64,000 nucleotides of DNA from assembly GCF_001905345.1 (NCBI RefSeq), contig NZ_LFBV01000001.1:88043-152042 (forward strand). Direction: 5' to 3'. The position numbers and the translations under genes were made by a program. This document shows positions 51,900 to 59,062 of this stretch, in pieces. The notes under the pieces are model-generated. The model had not been told where the DNA came from. It saw only the letters and a list, made by a program, of their open reading frames with translations, and did no database searches. How positions within the stretch are numbered: the first letter of the stretch is position 1; the number at the start of each line of letters is the position of its first letter. The DNA is from Streptomyces uncialis (GTDB lineage: Bacteria; Actinomycetota; Actinomycetes; Streptomycetales; Streptomycetaceae).

Positions 51900-53132
51900 G
51901 TGACCTCACCCCGATCCCTGCGCTCCGGGTTCCGTGCCCTGCGGCCCGCCGCCTTCGGCGCGGACCCGACAGGGGAGCGGCTGGCCCGTATCCAGCGGTC
52001 GCCGCACTTCGCGGACGGCTCCTTCCGGAACCCGACGGGCGTGCGCCCCCCGCTGGCCGGATCCAAGGCCAGGTTCGCGCGGATGTACTTCGACAAGAAG
52101 CAGCGGCTGAGCCGGGCACCGGCGGGCCCTGTCCCCGTCCACCCCACGACCCGCGCCGATCTGGCCGAGCGCCCCGCGACCGGCCTGCGGATCACCTGGA
52201 TGGGCCATTCCAGCGTCCTCGCCGAGATCGACGGGCACCGGGTGCTGTTCGACCCGGTGTGGGGCGAGCGGTGTTCCCCGTTCGCCTTCGCGGGGCCCAG
52301 GCGGCTGCATCCCGTCCCCCTCCCGCTGGCCGCCCTCGGGCCGGTCGACGTCGTCGTGATCTCCCACGACCACTACGACCATCTGGACATGCCGACGATC
52401 AGACGGTTCGCCGGGACGGACACGGTGTTCGCGGTCCCGCTCGGGGTCGGCGCGCATCTGGAGCGGTGGGGGGTGTCGTCGGACCGGCTGCGTGAGCTGG
52501 ACTGGCAGGAGTCCACCCGGATCGGCGGTCTGACGCTCACGGCGACCCCGGCCCGGCACTTCTGCGGACGCGGTCTGCGCAACCAGCAGAACACCCTCTG
52601 GGCCTCCTGGGCCGTCGCGGGCGACACGCACCGCGTCTTCCACAGCGGTGACACGGGCTACTTCCCCGGCTTCCTGGACATCGGCGCCGAGCACGGTCCG
52701 TTCGACGCCACGATGATCCAGATCGGCGCGTACAGCGACTTCTGGCCCAAGAACCACACGGACTGTACCCCCCTTCCCGGTGGATGGCCAGACATCCATA
52801 TGACCCCTGCTCAAGGCGTGCAAGCACACCTTGACCTGCAAGGATCAAAACCGCACGGAGTAATGCTGCCGATCCACTGGGGGACGTTCAACCTGGCCCC
52901 CCATCCCTGGGCGGAGCCAGCGGAGTGGACGCGGGACGAAGCGGGAGAGGTTGGCCAAACGGTCGCATCGCCTCGGCCGGGCGAGCCCTTCGAGCCTGCC
53001 GGGCGTCTCCCCTCCGACCCCTGGTGGCGAGAGCTTTCCACCCCGATTGCTAGACCATGGCGTCGTCCGAAGGCCCTCCTGGAGCTACCGATCGAGGAGC
53101 ACCCTGTCAGTCCTGACCTTGCGGAGCGGTGA
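51900..53132 (+). CDS. MBL-fold metallo-hydrolase carrying an apparent integration scar
   Basis: 410-aa metallo-beta-lactamase-fold hydrolase. The metal motif is SHDHYDHLD (HxHxDH, about residues 154-162), with further ligands in ARHFCGRG, HSGDTGYF and PIHWGTFNLAPHPW. GTG 51900 follows GGAGGCACCC. At residue ~283 the expected run DFWP-DIHMTP is interrupted by about 13 extra residues (KNHTDCTPLPGGWP), and from there codon use becomes less GC-biased through the stop (CAA, CTT, GTA, AAA, TCA appear). The 3' end may therefore be supplied by an integrated element that restores the frame. Hydrolytic activity may be retained because all ligands are present. Confidence 0.85.
   Translation: MTSPRSLRSGFRALRPAAFGADPTGERLARIQRSPHFADGSFRNPTGVRPPLAGSKARFARMYFDKKQRLSRAPAGPVPVHPTTRADLAERPATGLRITWMGHSSVLAEIDGHRVLFDPVWGERCSPFAFAGPRRLHPVPLPLAALGPVDVVVISHDHYDHLDMPTIRRFAGTDTVFAVPLGVGAHLERWGVSSDRLRELDWQESTRIGGLTLTATPARHFCGRGLRNQQNTLWASWAVAGDTHRVFHSGDTGYFPGFLDIGAEHGPFDATMIQIGAYSDFWPKNHTDCTPLPGGWPDIHMTPAQGVQAHLDLQGSKPHGVMLPIHWGTFNLAPHPWAEPAEWTRDEAGEVGQTVASPRPGEPFEPAGRLPSDPWWRELSTPIARPWRRPKALLELPIEEHPVSPDLAER
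52745..52795. other. putative attachment-site junction inside the MBL gene
   Basis: TTCTGGCCC at 52740-52748 and TGGCCAGACATCCAT from 52784 both encode the Trp-Pro that normally joins directly to the IHMTP motif. Between them lie ~39 bases, including GACTGTACCCCCCTTCCCGG, not accounted for by the protein family. GC and codon bias change here. Read as one end (attL/attR) of an integrated element; no integrase gene is in view. Confidence 0.5.
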
Positions 53133-53138
53133 GGCAGC

Positions 53139-53333
53139 GTGAGCGACGACCTCAAGCGACTGACAGACATGTTCTCTGCCCTTAGCGAGACTGACCGCGA
53201 GCGAGCGCTTCGAGCGATGGACGGTCGCCCTCGTCCTGCGAGGCAGGCGGAGGCGGAGGAATTCGTACCCCTCCCTCGCCCGCAGGGGCCGTCACGCTTG
53301 CGTGTCCACACGCGGATTGTGGTGGCCCCCTAG
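53139..53333 (+). CDS. small hypothetical protein downstream of the MBL gene
   Basis: 64-aa ORF starting GTG 53139, 6 bases after the MBL stop, with GAGG just upstream. The first ~30 residues are a charged helix (LKRLTDMFSALSETDRERALRAMDG), the rest is Arg/Pro-rich. A perfect hairpin follows at 53337. No family recognised. Confidence 0.5.
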   Translation: MSDDLKRLTDMFSALSETDRERALRAMDGRPRPARQAEAEEFVPLPRPQGPSRLRVHTRIVVAP

Positions 53334-53336
53334 CAA

Positions 53337-53372
53337 CCGATGCGCTGCGGAGTCCCGGCCACAGCGCATCGG
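53337..53372. terminator. bidirectional hairpin between convergent genes
   Basis: CCGATGCGCTG (53337-53347) pairs with CAGCGCATCGG (53362-53372), 14-nt loop, between the 64-aa ORF and the convergent kinase gene. It is followed by TTCATTCATTCATCG (53381-53395). Confidence 0.65.
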
Positions 53373-53400
53373 CAGGGCATTTCATTCATTCATCGGGGGG

Positions 53401-54216
53401 TCAGAGGCCCTTGCGGTGCATCAGCCACGATTGGGCAGCCACGTAGACGCGCGTCGCCCAAGGGTCCGGATCGCCGTCCGTGATCTCTTCCCACAGGTTC
53501 GCATTGGCCTCGGCGAACGCTGTGACGGCTGATGCGGAGGCGGTGCCGAAAAAGGGGACTGCTGCGGCCTCGCGCTCGGCGCTGAGCGCAGTGTGGTGCC
53601 CTGCTGCGATGAGCCAGATCACCCAGTAGGCCGCGTCGAGCCAGGCCGCGCCTCGCGTCGCCCATGCCCAGTCCACGAGCCAGGCCCGCGCACCCACGAC
53701 GAGTACGTTCTCGTCGTTGAGATCGGTGTGGCACAGATGGTCACCCTGAAACTGCTCAAGATCGGAGGGAGAGGCGGCGTAGCGGGTGAGTCGCTGTTCG
53801 GCGTGACGCAGGACCAGGCCCTCGGGGGGCCGCAGGCTGGTGAGGCGGGTGAGGAGTGCTGCCACGTGAGGGAGGTCGGGGGAGCCGGGACGATAGTCGG
53901 CGTGGTGGCCGTCGAGCGCTTCGAAGACGTTCAGATCCCAGCCGTCCGCGACGGTGCGCCAGTGAAGCCGCGGTGCAGCGGCTCCGGCGACGATTGGGTT
54001 CACCTCGGCTTCGCGGGCCTGGGTCCACACCCGGGGGTGTGTAGTGCGCATTCCCTTAACGTAGAACGTGCCCTGCGGGGTAACCATCCGCGCGGCGACA
54101 TCGGAGTTGAGCCCGCCCTTAGCATTCTCGATCTTGGAAATCGGTCCGAGTTGCTGGGTGAGCGCCGCACGTCGGTCGGCGGGAAGGTCTTCGAGGGGGA
54201 TGCGATCCGTAGCCAC
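53401..54216 (-). CDS. aminoglycoside-phosphotransferase-fold kinase of the RiPP-like locus
   Basis: 271-aa protein with the APH/choline-kinase fold. The catalytic loop is CHTDLNDENVLV (HxDxxxxN, about residues 168-179), the Mg2+ Asp is in AWLVDWAWA, and the nucleotide lobe includes YVKGMRTTHP. No known resistance subfamily is evident. It stands last in the minus-strand group after the radical SAM enzyme and the 45-aa peptide, separated from the peptide by a hairpin. APH-fold kinases are known tailoring enzymes in some RiPP pathways, so peptide phosphorylation or dehydration is plausible. The start is GTG 54216. Confidence 0.8.
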   Translation of the reverse strand: MATDRIPLEDLPADRRAALTQQLGPISKIENAKGGLNSDVAARMVTPQGTFYVKGMRTTHPRVWTQAREAEVNPIVAGAAAPRLHWRTVADGWDLNVFEALDGHHADYRPGSPDLPHVAALLTRLTSLRPPEGLVLRHAEQRLTRYAASPSDLEQFQGDHLCHTDLNDENVLVVGARAWLVDWAWATRGAAWLDAAYWVIWLIAAGHHTALSAEREAAAVPFFGTASASAVTAFAEANANLWEEITDGDPDPWATRVYVAAQSWLMHRKGL

Positions 54217-54240
54217 AGAGGCACCCTGCCACAGAAGGGG

Positions 54241-54276
54241 GCGCTGGGGCCCTCCGGATGGGAGGAGCCCCAGCGC
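54241..54276 (-). terminator. hairpin between the 45-aa peptide and the kinase gene
   Basis: GCGCTGGGGC (54241-54250) pairs with GCCCCAGCGC (54267-54276), with further partial pairing inside (CCTCC / GGAGG). It probably attenuates read-through, giving more peptide than kinase. Confidence 0.6.
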
Positions 54277-54283
54277 ATTGGTT

Positions 54284-54421
54284 CTACTGGTAGGGGTTGT
54301 CCTCGCCGCAACCCGGGACCGCTTCGGTCGCTGCGGCCTCCAGATCATCCAGGACGACCGCCTCAGTCAGCTCTACGGCTTCAACTGGTGGACGGCTGAT
54401 CTCAACGGGTACCACACTCAT
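54284..54421 (-). CDS. 45-aa putative RiPP precursor peptide
   Basis: Starts ATG 54421, overlapping the stop of the radical SAM gene (ATGA), with AAAGGAAG ~8 nt upstream. The first ~36 residues are acidic and helical (VEAVELTEAVVLDDLEAAATEA), like a leader. After a possible Pro-Gly break the last eight residues are CGEDNPYQ, the only Cys, Asn and Tyr in the peptide, as expected for a modified core. It is directly coupled to the maturase-like gene and followed by a hairpin. No database family is recognised; the assignment rests on architecture. Confidence 0.65.
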   Translation of the reverse strand: MSVVPVEISRPPVEAVELTEAVVLDDLEAAATEAVPGCGEDNPYQ

Positions 54422-55539
54422 GCCGGTGCTTCCTTTCGTCGGTGCTGGCAGTAACTTTCGAGTGGTGCCTTCGCGGCCTGGAAGGCTTTGGCCATGGGGC
54501 GGCAGACTCGGCAGGTTCCCGAGAGCTTGCAGCCCTGGCACCCTCCGGTGCGAAGCATTTGGGCATCTGAGATGCCGGGGAGCGCACGGAGGCCGAACAC
54601 GCCTTCGCGCATAAGGTCGATGGGGTTCTCGCGCCCGACCTTGCACATGGTCGCTCTGCCCCACGGGTCGGCATGGAAGAAGGTGTGCCCGGCCGGGCAG
54701 CCGGTGAAGACCTCCGCTCGGTCACTCTCCCCCAGGGCCTGGGTCGCAAGAGGATCGGGCTGGCCGTCGTACGTCGGCGAAATGCTCTTGTACTCCTTGT
54801 ACGACCGCGCATACTGCCGCGCGATGCCGCGCATGGCGTCGATCTCGTGGATGTTCGCCTTTGTGACGACAAGGGCGATCTCGACATTGATCCCTGCGGC
54901 GCGCGCTGCCTCCAGCCCCTTGACCACGAGGTCGAACGCCTTCGGGGTGCGGGTGACGGCTTCTGCCGTCTCCTTGCTCGCCCCGTAGAGCGACACGACA
55001 ACCTTCTGTGGCGGGTGGGTGCGCAGAAGGCCGATCACCTCTGGAGAGTGAAGCCGTGATCCGTTGGTGAGCACTTCGAGGAGCATCCCCAGCCGGAAGG
55101 CGTACTCCCAGGCCCGGTGAAAATCGCGGTCGGCGGTGGGCTCCCCGCCCGTGAACTGGAACCAGAGAGCGCCGGAGTCGCGGACGATGTCTAAGAGCCG
55201 CTTCTTGCCTTCCCAGTCCAGCCCCTCGAACTTCCGCTGGGCGAGGTAGCAGTGCTCGCAGTTGAAGTTGCAACCCTGGTTGATCTCCCAGGTTGCTCGA
55301 CTGAACCCCAACGAGGGCGACGGCCTTACGAGCACGGTGTCCGCGGCGGACTGCCCGTGAAGATCGAGACCCCACACCGCACGGGCCTTCTCGATCAGCC
55401 AGGCCGGCAGTTCGCCCTCGGTCGTGACGGCTACCTCAAGCTCGCGGAACCACGCGGGCGGGAGCTGGAGACCGCCCACTGATCCGGGTCGGGCCATAAC
55501 GAATCTCGGGCCTTGCGCACTGGCTAAGAGCTGATGCAC
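54418..55539 (-). CDS. radical SAM/SPASM-like peptide-modifying enzyme
   Basis: 373-aa radical SAM protein. The SAM cluster is INQGCNFNCEHCYLA (CxxxCxxC, about residues 92-99 of the motif region), followed by FTGGEPTADRD. The C-terminus has a SPASM/twitch-type Cys series: CPAG, ATMCKVG, GGCQGCKLSGTCRVC and a final Cys, fitting auxiliary Fe-S clusters of RiPP maturases. GTG 55539 has GAGAGGAA upstream; ATG 55497 is an alternative. Codon 5 (55525-55527) is TTA, rare in Streptomyces and read by the bldA tRNA, so expression may be developmentally gated if GTG 55539 is right. Coupled to the 45-aa peptide. Confidence 0.85.
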   Translation of the reverse strand: MHQLLASAQGPRFVMARPGSVGGLQLPPAWFRELEVAVTTEGELPAWLIEKARAVWGLDLHGQSAADTVLVRPSPSLGFSRATWEINQGCNFNCEHCYLAQRKFEGLDWEGKKRLLDIVRDSGALWFQFTGGEPTADRDFHRAWEYAFRLGMLLEVLTNGSRLHSPEVIGLLRTHPPQKVVVSLYGASKETAEAVTRTPKAFDLVVKGLEAARAAGINVEIALVVTKANIHEIDAMRGIARQYARSYKEYKSISPTYDGQPDPLATQALGESDRAEVFTGCPAGHTFFHADPWGRATMCKVGRENPIDLMREGVFGLRALPGISDAQMLRTGGCQGCKLSGTCRVCRPMAKAFQAAKAPLESYCQHRRKEAPA

Positions 55540-55554
55540 TGCTCATTCCTCTCG

Positions 55555-56412
55555 TCAGTGGACTGTCGGCTTGGGCGCCGCGTGTCTGGCGTTCCACGCC
55601 AGGTAGACACCGTCAGAACGGATAACGTTGATGCAACCGCCGCCTTGGGACACGACCGAGCAAGGTGAAACGGCGGGGGTGAGGCGTCGCATCACCTCTG
55701 TTTGCCATCCGTGGGGCAGCGCGTGAAACCGGCCGACGTAGGTAACAGCGTGCGTTGTCTGTCGGCGGTCGCCGCAGAGCGGCTTCGGAGGCTGTTGGCC
55801 TGCGAAGGATTTAGCCTCGGCGTCGGTGAGGGCTTCAGCCAGGGAGGGGTGCGGAGGAGGCGGCTCGCTTTCCCACCGGTATCGCTCGGGCGGTTCCAGC
55901 AGCCGGAACGTCTCTGCCTGCCAGTCCGGGGACAAGGCCCTGAACCGGTGAGCGAAGGTCTCGGCTTCCGCCGCGCGAGATGATCGGCTGGGGCTGCTCT
56001 CGGGCCAACGTGCGGTCCGGCGCTTCGGATCGCACAGCGTGGCGAAGTACGCAGCCTCCGCGCACAATTCGGCCAGTATGGCGCTGTACCTCTCGGAGGT
56101 CACAAAATCGGCATTCACGGAGGAGACTTGGCGACCTCGCCCCAGCGACCAGTGCAACGCTGCTTGATCGCGCAGGTGAAGGGTTTCCCAGATTCCGCGG
56201 CTACGTAGTTCATCCCAGACGAGCAGGACGGCGTCACGTGCGAACTCCGCTACCTCAGCCCAAGGGGCGTTCTGCCATTGTCCGAGCGCATCCAGACGGG
56301 TGCGCAGGAGACTGAGTCGGAACCCGATGGGGGCTTCGGGAGCGACCTCTTCAAGGTGCTGCCCTCCCCGCTGGGGGAAGCTGCCAACGTCGTCCAGCAT
56401 TGATTCACTCAT
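55555..56412 (-). CDS. hypothetical protein of the RiPP-like locus
   Basis: 285-aa protein directly upstream of the radical SAM gene (15-base gap). It is mostly helical, with Trp-rich segments LGQWQNAPWAEVAEFARD and LSPDWQAETFRLLEPPERYRW and HALPHGWQTEVMRRL, the last two looking like a repeated unit (xxLxxxWQxExxRxL). The end, SQGGGCINVIRSDGVYLAWN, holds Cys. I do not recognise a family. It could be a partner or substrate-recognition protein for the radical SAM enzyme. ATG 56412 has GGAGG ~10 nt upstream. Confidence 0.65.
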   Translation of the reverse strand: MSESMLDDVGSFPQRGGQHLEEVAPEAPIGFRLSLLRTRLDALGQWQNAPWAEVAEFARDAVLLVWDELRSRGIWETLHLRDQAALHWSLGRGRQVSSVNADFVTSERYSAILAELCAEAAYFATLCDPKRRTARWPESSPSRSSRAAEAETFAHRFRALSPDWQAETFRLLEPPERYRWESEPPPPHPSLAEALTDAEAKSFAGQQPPKPLCGDRRQTTHAVTYVGRFHALPHGWQTEVMRRLTPAVSPCSVVSQGGGCINVIRSDGVYLAWNARHAAPKPTVH

Positions 56413-56554
56413 TCGGGCTGGCCTCCGAGTTCCGGAGCGTGACCGTGCCGGGACCCTCAAACAGTAGTGTCATGTCGCGTTCCATGTCTTACGGAGATGG
56501 GCCTCGCATACCTGAGTTCCGAGAGAACGGCTCGATCAGGTAGACGGGCCATGA

Positions 56555-56591
56555 CCCGTTCCGGCCCCGACGGGGGCAGAGCCGGAACGGG
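56555..56591 (-). terminator. strong hairpin after the 55-aa peptide gene
   Basis: CCCGTTCCGGC (56555-56565) pairs with GCCGGAACGGG (56581-56591), with an inner CCCC/GGGG stem. Located 22 bases beyond the TAG of the 55-aa ORF on the minus strand, so a terminator or attenuator. Confidence 0.65.
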
Positions 56592-56613
56592 AGCTTCAAG
56601 GCGGTGCCGGTGG

Positions 56614-56781
56614 CTACGCGCCGCTGATGTTCTTCTTGTCGTCGGAGAGCTTCGCGGCCGACTCCTCGGCCCTCACCCCCGCGGCCTCGCGGGTAGCGGC
56701 GGGCAGAATCTCGGCCTGGCTGACCTCAACCTGGGCACCCAATGTGGCTACCAGGTCGAGAAGTTCGTCGTCGGTGCTCAA
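56614..56781 (-). CDS. 55-aa small acidic peptide, TTG start
   Basis: Reads STDDELLDLVATLGAQV after a TTG at 56781 preceded by GAAAGAGATGCA; no ATG/GTG in frame fits. The product is helical and charged, ends KLSDDKKNISGA, and has no Cys. Like the 45-aa peptide it is followed by a hairpin, so it may be a second precursor or accessory peptide of the locus. An alternative TTG at 56853 would add 24 residues. Confidence 0.5.
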   Translation of the reverse strand: MSTDDELLDLVATLGAQVEVSQAEILPAATREAAGVRAEESAAKLSDDKKNISGA

Positions 56782-56815
56782 TGCATCTCTTTCACTTAGC
56801 TGAATCGTTCGAAGT

Positions 56816-57175
56816 TCAAGAGCGCGCCAGAGGATGTCGCTGTGCGTGATCAAGGACTTCCGTGTCGGACAACGGGCAGGGGCACGGAGTCAGCGGAGTG
56901 TTGTGCACCTGTAACCGGTGCTCCACCACGGCCACCAGCAGCCGGCATCGTGGGGACGGACAACGTAGGGCGGTGATGATTCCCCGGCCGTCCCGTGCTA
57001 CGAAGTTCAGGTAGTCCATGAGCGTGATGTCCAGACGTTCTGACTCACGTGCCGAGGAGACCGGTCGTGTCGGGATCACCGGGGACCTCATCGCGCATGA
57101 CCGTGTGGACGCGCCCCCCTGTGTGTCGCCGTCCGGCGTAGTCGGCTCGATCCCGGGTTGGAGACTTTCGGGCAA
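56816..57175 (-). CDS. hypothetical protein with paired Cys motifs, TTG start
   Basis: 119-aa ORF ending 34 bases before the 55-aa peptide. The C-terminal half is the convincing part: MDYLNFVARDGRGIITAL, then CPSPRC and, ~23 residues later, CPCPLSDTEVL, a possible zinc knuckle. TTG 57175 is preceded by GGAAAGAGATGAGACA, nearly the same leader as the next small ORF. GTG 57229 is an alternative start. No family recognised. Confidence 0.45.
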   Translation of the reverse strand: MPESLQPGIEPTTPDGDTQGGASTRSCAMRSPVIPTRPVSSARESERLDITLMDYLNFVARDGRGIITALRCPSPRCRLLVAVVEHRLQVHNTPLTPCPCPLSDTEVLDHAQRHPLARS

Positions 57176-57328
57176 TGTCTCATCTCTCTTTCCACGAGGG
57201 TCCCGATCCGGTTGGACCGGGGTGCCCACCTGTCCGTCACAACAGGAAGGGCATCCGTCAGCGGCTGGCTGCCGGCCGTAGTGAGTACCGGAGCCTCGGG
57301 AAGTCCCCGACCGACGACGGAAACCTGA

Positions 57329-57643
57329 TCAGTCACCGGATTCCTGCTCCCGCTGGGCGGCCCACGAGTCTCTGATGCGCTGGAGGCTGCGTTCTGCGGA
57401 CTCCGCGATCTCCTGCTCTGACAACTCCTCGGCGCGATAGAGCAACCGAAGGTTGTCGAGCCGTCGATGCAGTTCCCGATGACTGACGTGTCGAGCCCAG
57501 AAGTCCTCGATGCGCCACACCACGCGCATGAATCGTTCGCCAAGTGTGGGAGGGGGAGGTCCACACCAGATTCGGCAGATGTTGCGTTGCACGTTCGATA
57601 CCGAGCGCCCGTGAACGCGGCACCTCCGCGTCCGCTCCTTCAC
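57329..57643 (-). CDS. hypothetical helical protein
   Basis: 104-aa basic protein whose GTG start overlaps the stop of the upstream DUF6415-like gene (GTGA). The N-terminus has three Cys (RCRVH, NICRIWC), and residues ~50-95 form long charged helices (RELHRRLDNLRLLYRAEEL, EQEIAESAERSLQRIRDSW). No family recognised; co-translation with its neighbour suggests a shared role. Confidence 0.55.
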   Translation of the reverse strand: MKERTRRCRVHGRSVSNVQRNICRIWCGPPPPTLGERFMRVVWRIEDFWARHVSHRELHRRLDNLRLLYRAEELSEQEIAESAERSLQRIRDSWAAQREQESGD

Positions 57644-58146
57644 CGGGTCGCCTCGCCGGAAGGAACGGCCGCTCCGCGGTCTTTGTCCACTGCTCCCGGC
57701 CCCTGCCAACCCTCACGTCTCATCAGCGCGAGGAGATCCCGAGCTGTCTTTGCGGCCTCGCGAACCTCCGCTCGGTTCTGGCCGCTCTCTCGGCCGGCCA
57801 CCCCCCGAGCCCGGTCGACCATGGCGCGCACGACCACCCGGCCGCTGTCCAGAACTGCATCGGCCTCATCGACCAGCGCCGTCAGGTATCCCCGGAGCGT
57901 GATCACCGCAGCATCCAGTTCACCTTCCTCCACCTGGTCCAAGTGGTTGCTGAGTAGGTACTCGATGCTCTGCTCAATCGCGGCGACGGTCACGCGGACA
58001 TGTGTGGTCTCAATGCCCAGGTCGGCCCGCATTGCTTCCAGGAGCCGACGTAACATCCCCGTCTCCGGAGCGACCCCGGGCTCTACAGCGAACCCGGGCT
58101 CGGCCAGTCGGTGCTTCCACCCGACACCGGCTGGCCGAGGTTCCAT
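57640..58146 (-). CDS. DUF6415-like protein
   Basis: 168-aa predominantly helical protein: MLRRLLEAMRADLG, VAAIEQSIEYLLSNHLD, AVITLRGYLTALVDEADAVL, VVRAMVDRARGVAGRE. The pattern recalls the DUF6415 (natural product biosynthesis) family from Streptomyces, by memory of its helix motifs. ATG 58146 has GGGAGCG upstream; ATG 58056 is a shorter alternative. Followed by the coupled 57643 gene and preceded by the HATPase gene on the same strand. Confidence 0.6.
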   Translation of the reverse strand: MEPRPAGVGWKHRLAEPGFAVEPGVAPETGMLRRLLEAMRADLGIETTHVRVTVAAIEQSIEYLLSNHLDQVEEGELDAAVITLRGYLTALVDEADAVLDSGRVVVRAMVDRARGVAGRESGQNRAEVREAAKTARDLLALMRREGWQGPGAVDKDRGAAVPSGEATR

Positions 58147-58214
58147 TTGAGGGGCGCTCCCGGGGCCAGGAGCCGGGCCTACGAGAGAGAATGGGCGACC
58201 TGCGAGCCGCGCCA

Positions 58215-58682
58215 TCAGGAACCGCCCCAGCCATCGGTCTCCAACTCGGCCCAAACGACCTTCCCTCGGCGGCGAGGGTTGTACCCCCAACGCTTGCTCA
58301 GGACCCCGACCATGAGGAGTCCACGACCATTCTCTGAACGGGCGTCGGGGTTGCGAAGCTCCGGGACGAAGCGCGACCGGTCGCTCACTTCGACACGAAC
58401 AACGCCCTTGCCAGCGCGACGGATGTCAAGGCGGAGCGACAGGCAGTTGGTGTGGTCGAGGACGTTCGTGACGAGTTCAGTGACGATCTGCTGTGTGTCG
58501 ACCCGCAGTTCGTCAAGTCCCCAGGCTCCGAGGGCAGCGGCGACGAGCGAGCGGGCTTGGCGAGCGGCTGGCGGTCGGCACGCGATGCTCTCGCTGAAAC
58601 CAGGTTTGCCGGGTCGGGGCGCCTGCGGAACTGCTAGGGGCGGTTCAGGCAATGGGGGAATACTGCTCTGGCTCGTTCTCAT
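58215..58682 (-). CDS. ATP-binding anti-sigma-factor-like protein (HATPase_c_2)
   Basis: 155-aa GHKL ATPase, second of this family in the window (see 14025) but with different codon use. N-box VTELVTNVLDHT (about residues 72-83), G1-type VSDRSRFVPE and G2 ENGRGLLMVGVL. ATG 58682 has GAGGCCGAC upstream. Divergent from the XRE/DUF397 pair; HATPase-XRE-DUF397 groupings are common in Streptomyces and on their mobile elements, where they are thought to form regulatory sets. Confidence 0.82.
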   Translation of the reverse strand: MRTSQSSIPPLPEPPLAVPQAPRPGKPGFSESIACRPPAARQARSLVAAALGAWGLDELRVDTQQIVTELVTNVLDHTNCLSLRLDIRRAGKGVVRVEVSDRSRFVPELRNPDARSENGRGLLMVGVLSKRWGYNPRRRGKVVWAELETDGWGGS

Positions 58683-59062
58683 GTCGGCCTCGGCGGAGTG
58701 TCGGGGAGGGAACAGCCCCCTCCGGGAGAGAGGGGGGAGCACACCGGGCAGGGGTCTCCCGGCATCCGGCAGTTACCACGCGTGACTAGTGCTCCAGAGA
58801 TGATGCGTAGTCACAGGTGCCGTATATGCAGAATGCACGCGCGGACGGGTGGGTGCAAGCTTGGGGTAGCAAACCCCAAGATTGGAATGAATGCTCGAAG
58901 CGAGCGCGTACCCGGATGGGGCGTCGCCGTACCCGCGAACCGGATCTCCGTACCCAACTAGGCTGTAAGCGCACCCGCGTGAACGGTCAGGAGACCCGGG
59001 AGGAGGTGCGCCCCACCCAGCTAACCCCAGACTGAGAAACGGCCGAGAGAGAAGAGTTTGAG
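58683..59062. promoter_or_regulatory. divergent promoter region with hairpin and CGTACCC repeats
   Basis: 380 bases between the HATPase gene and the XRE gene. CTTGGGGT (58860-58867) pairs with ACCCCAAG (58873-58880). CGTACCC then occurs three times (near 58908, 58930 and 58949) before TAGGCT, a possible -10. These direct repeats are candidate operators for the XRE protein. Confidence 0.5.

Noticed and set aside
53401..54216. Aminoglycoside resistance gene
   Set aside because: Only the general APH-fold kinase motifs are present; the context is a radical SAM enzyme and a peptide, and no resistance subfamily pattern is visible.
57088..57564. 158-codon minus-strand frame overlapping the 119-aa and 104-aa ORFs
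   Set aside because: Ser/Arg/Pro-rich without a ribosome binding site; the alternative frames have coupled starts and better amino-acid composition.
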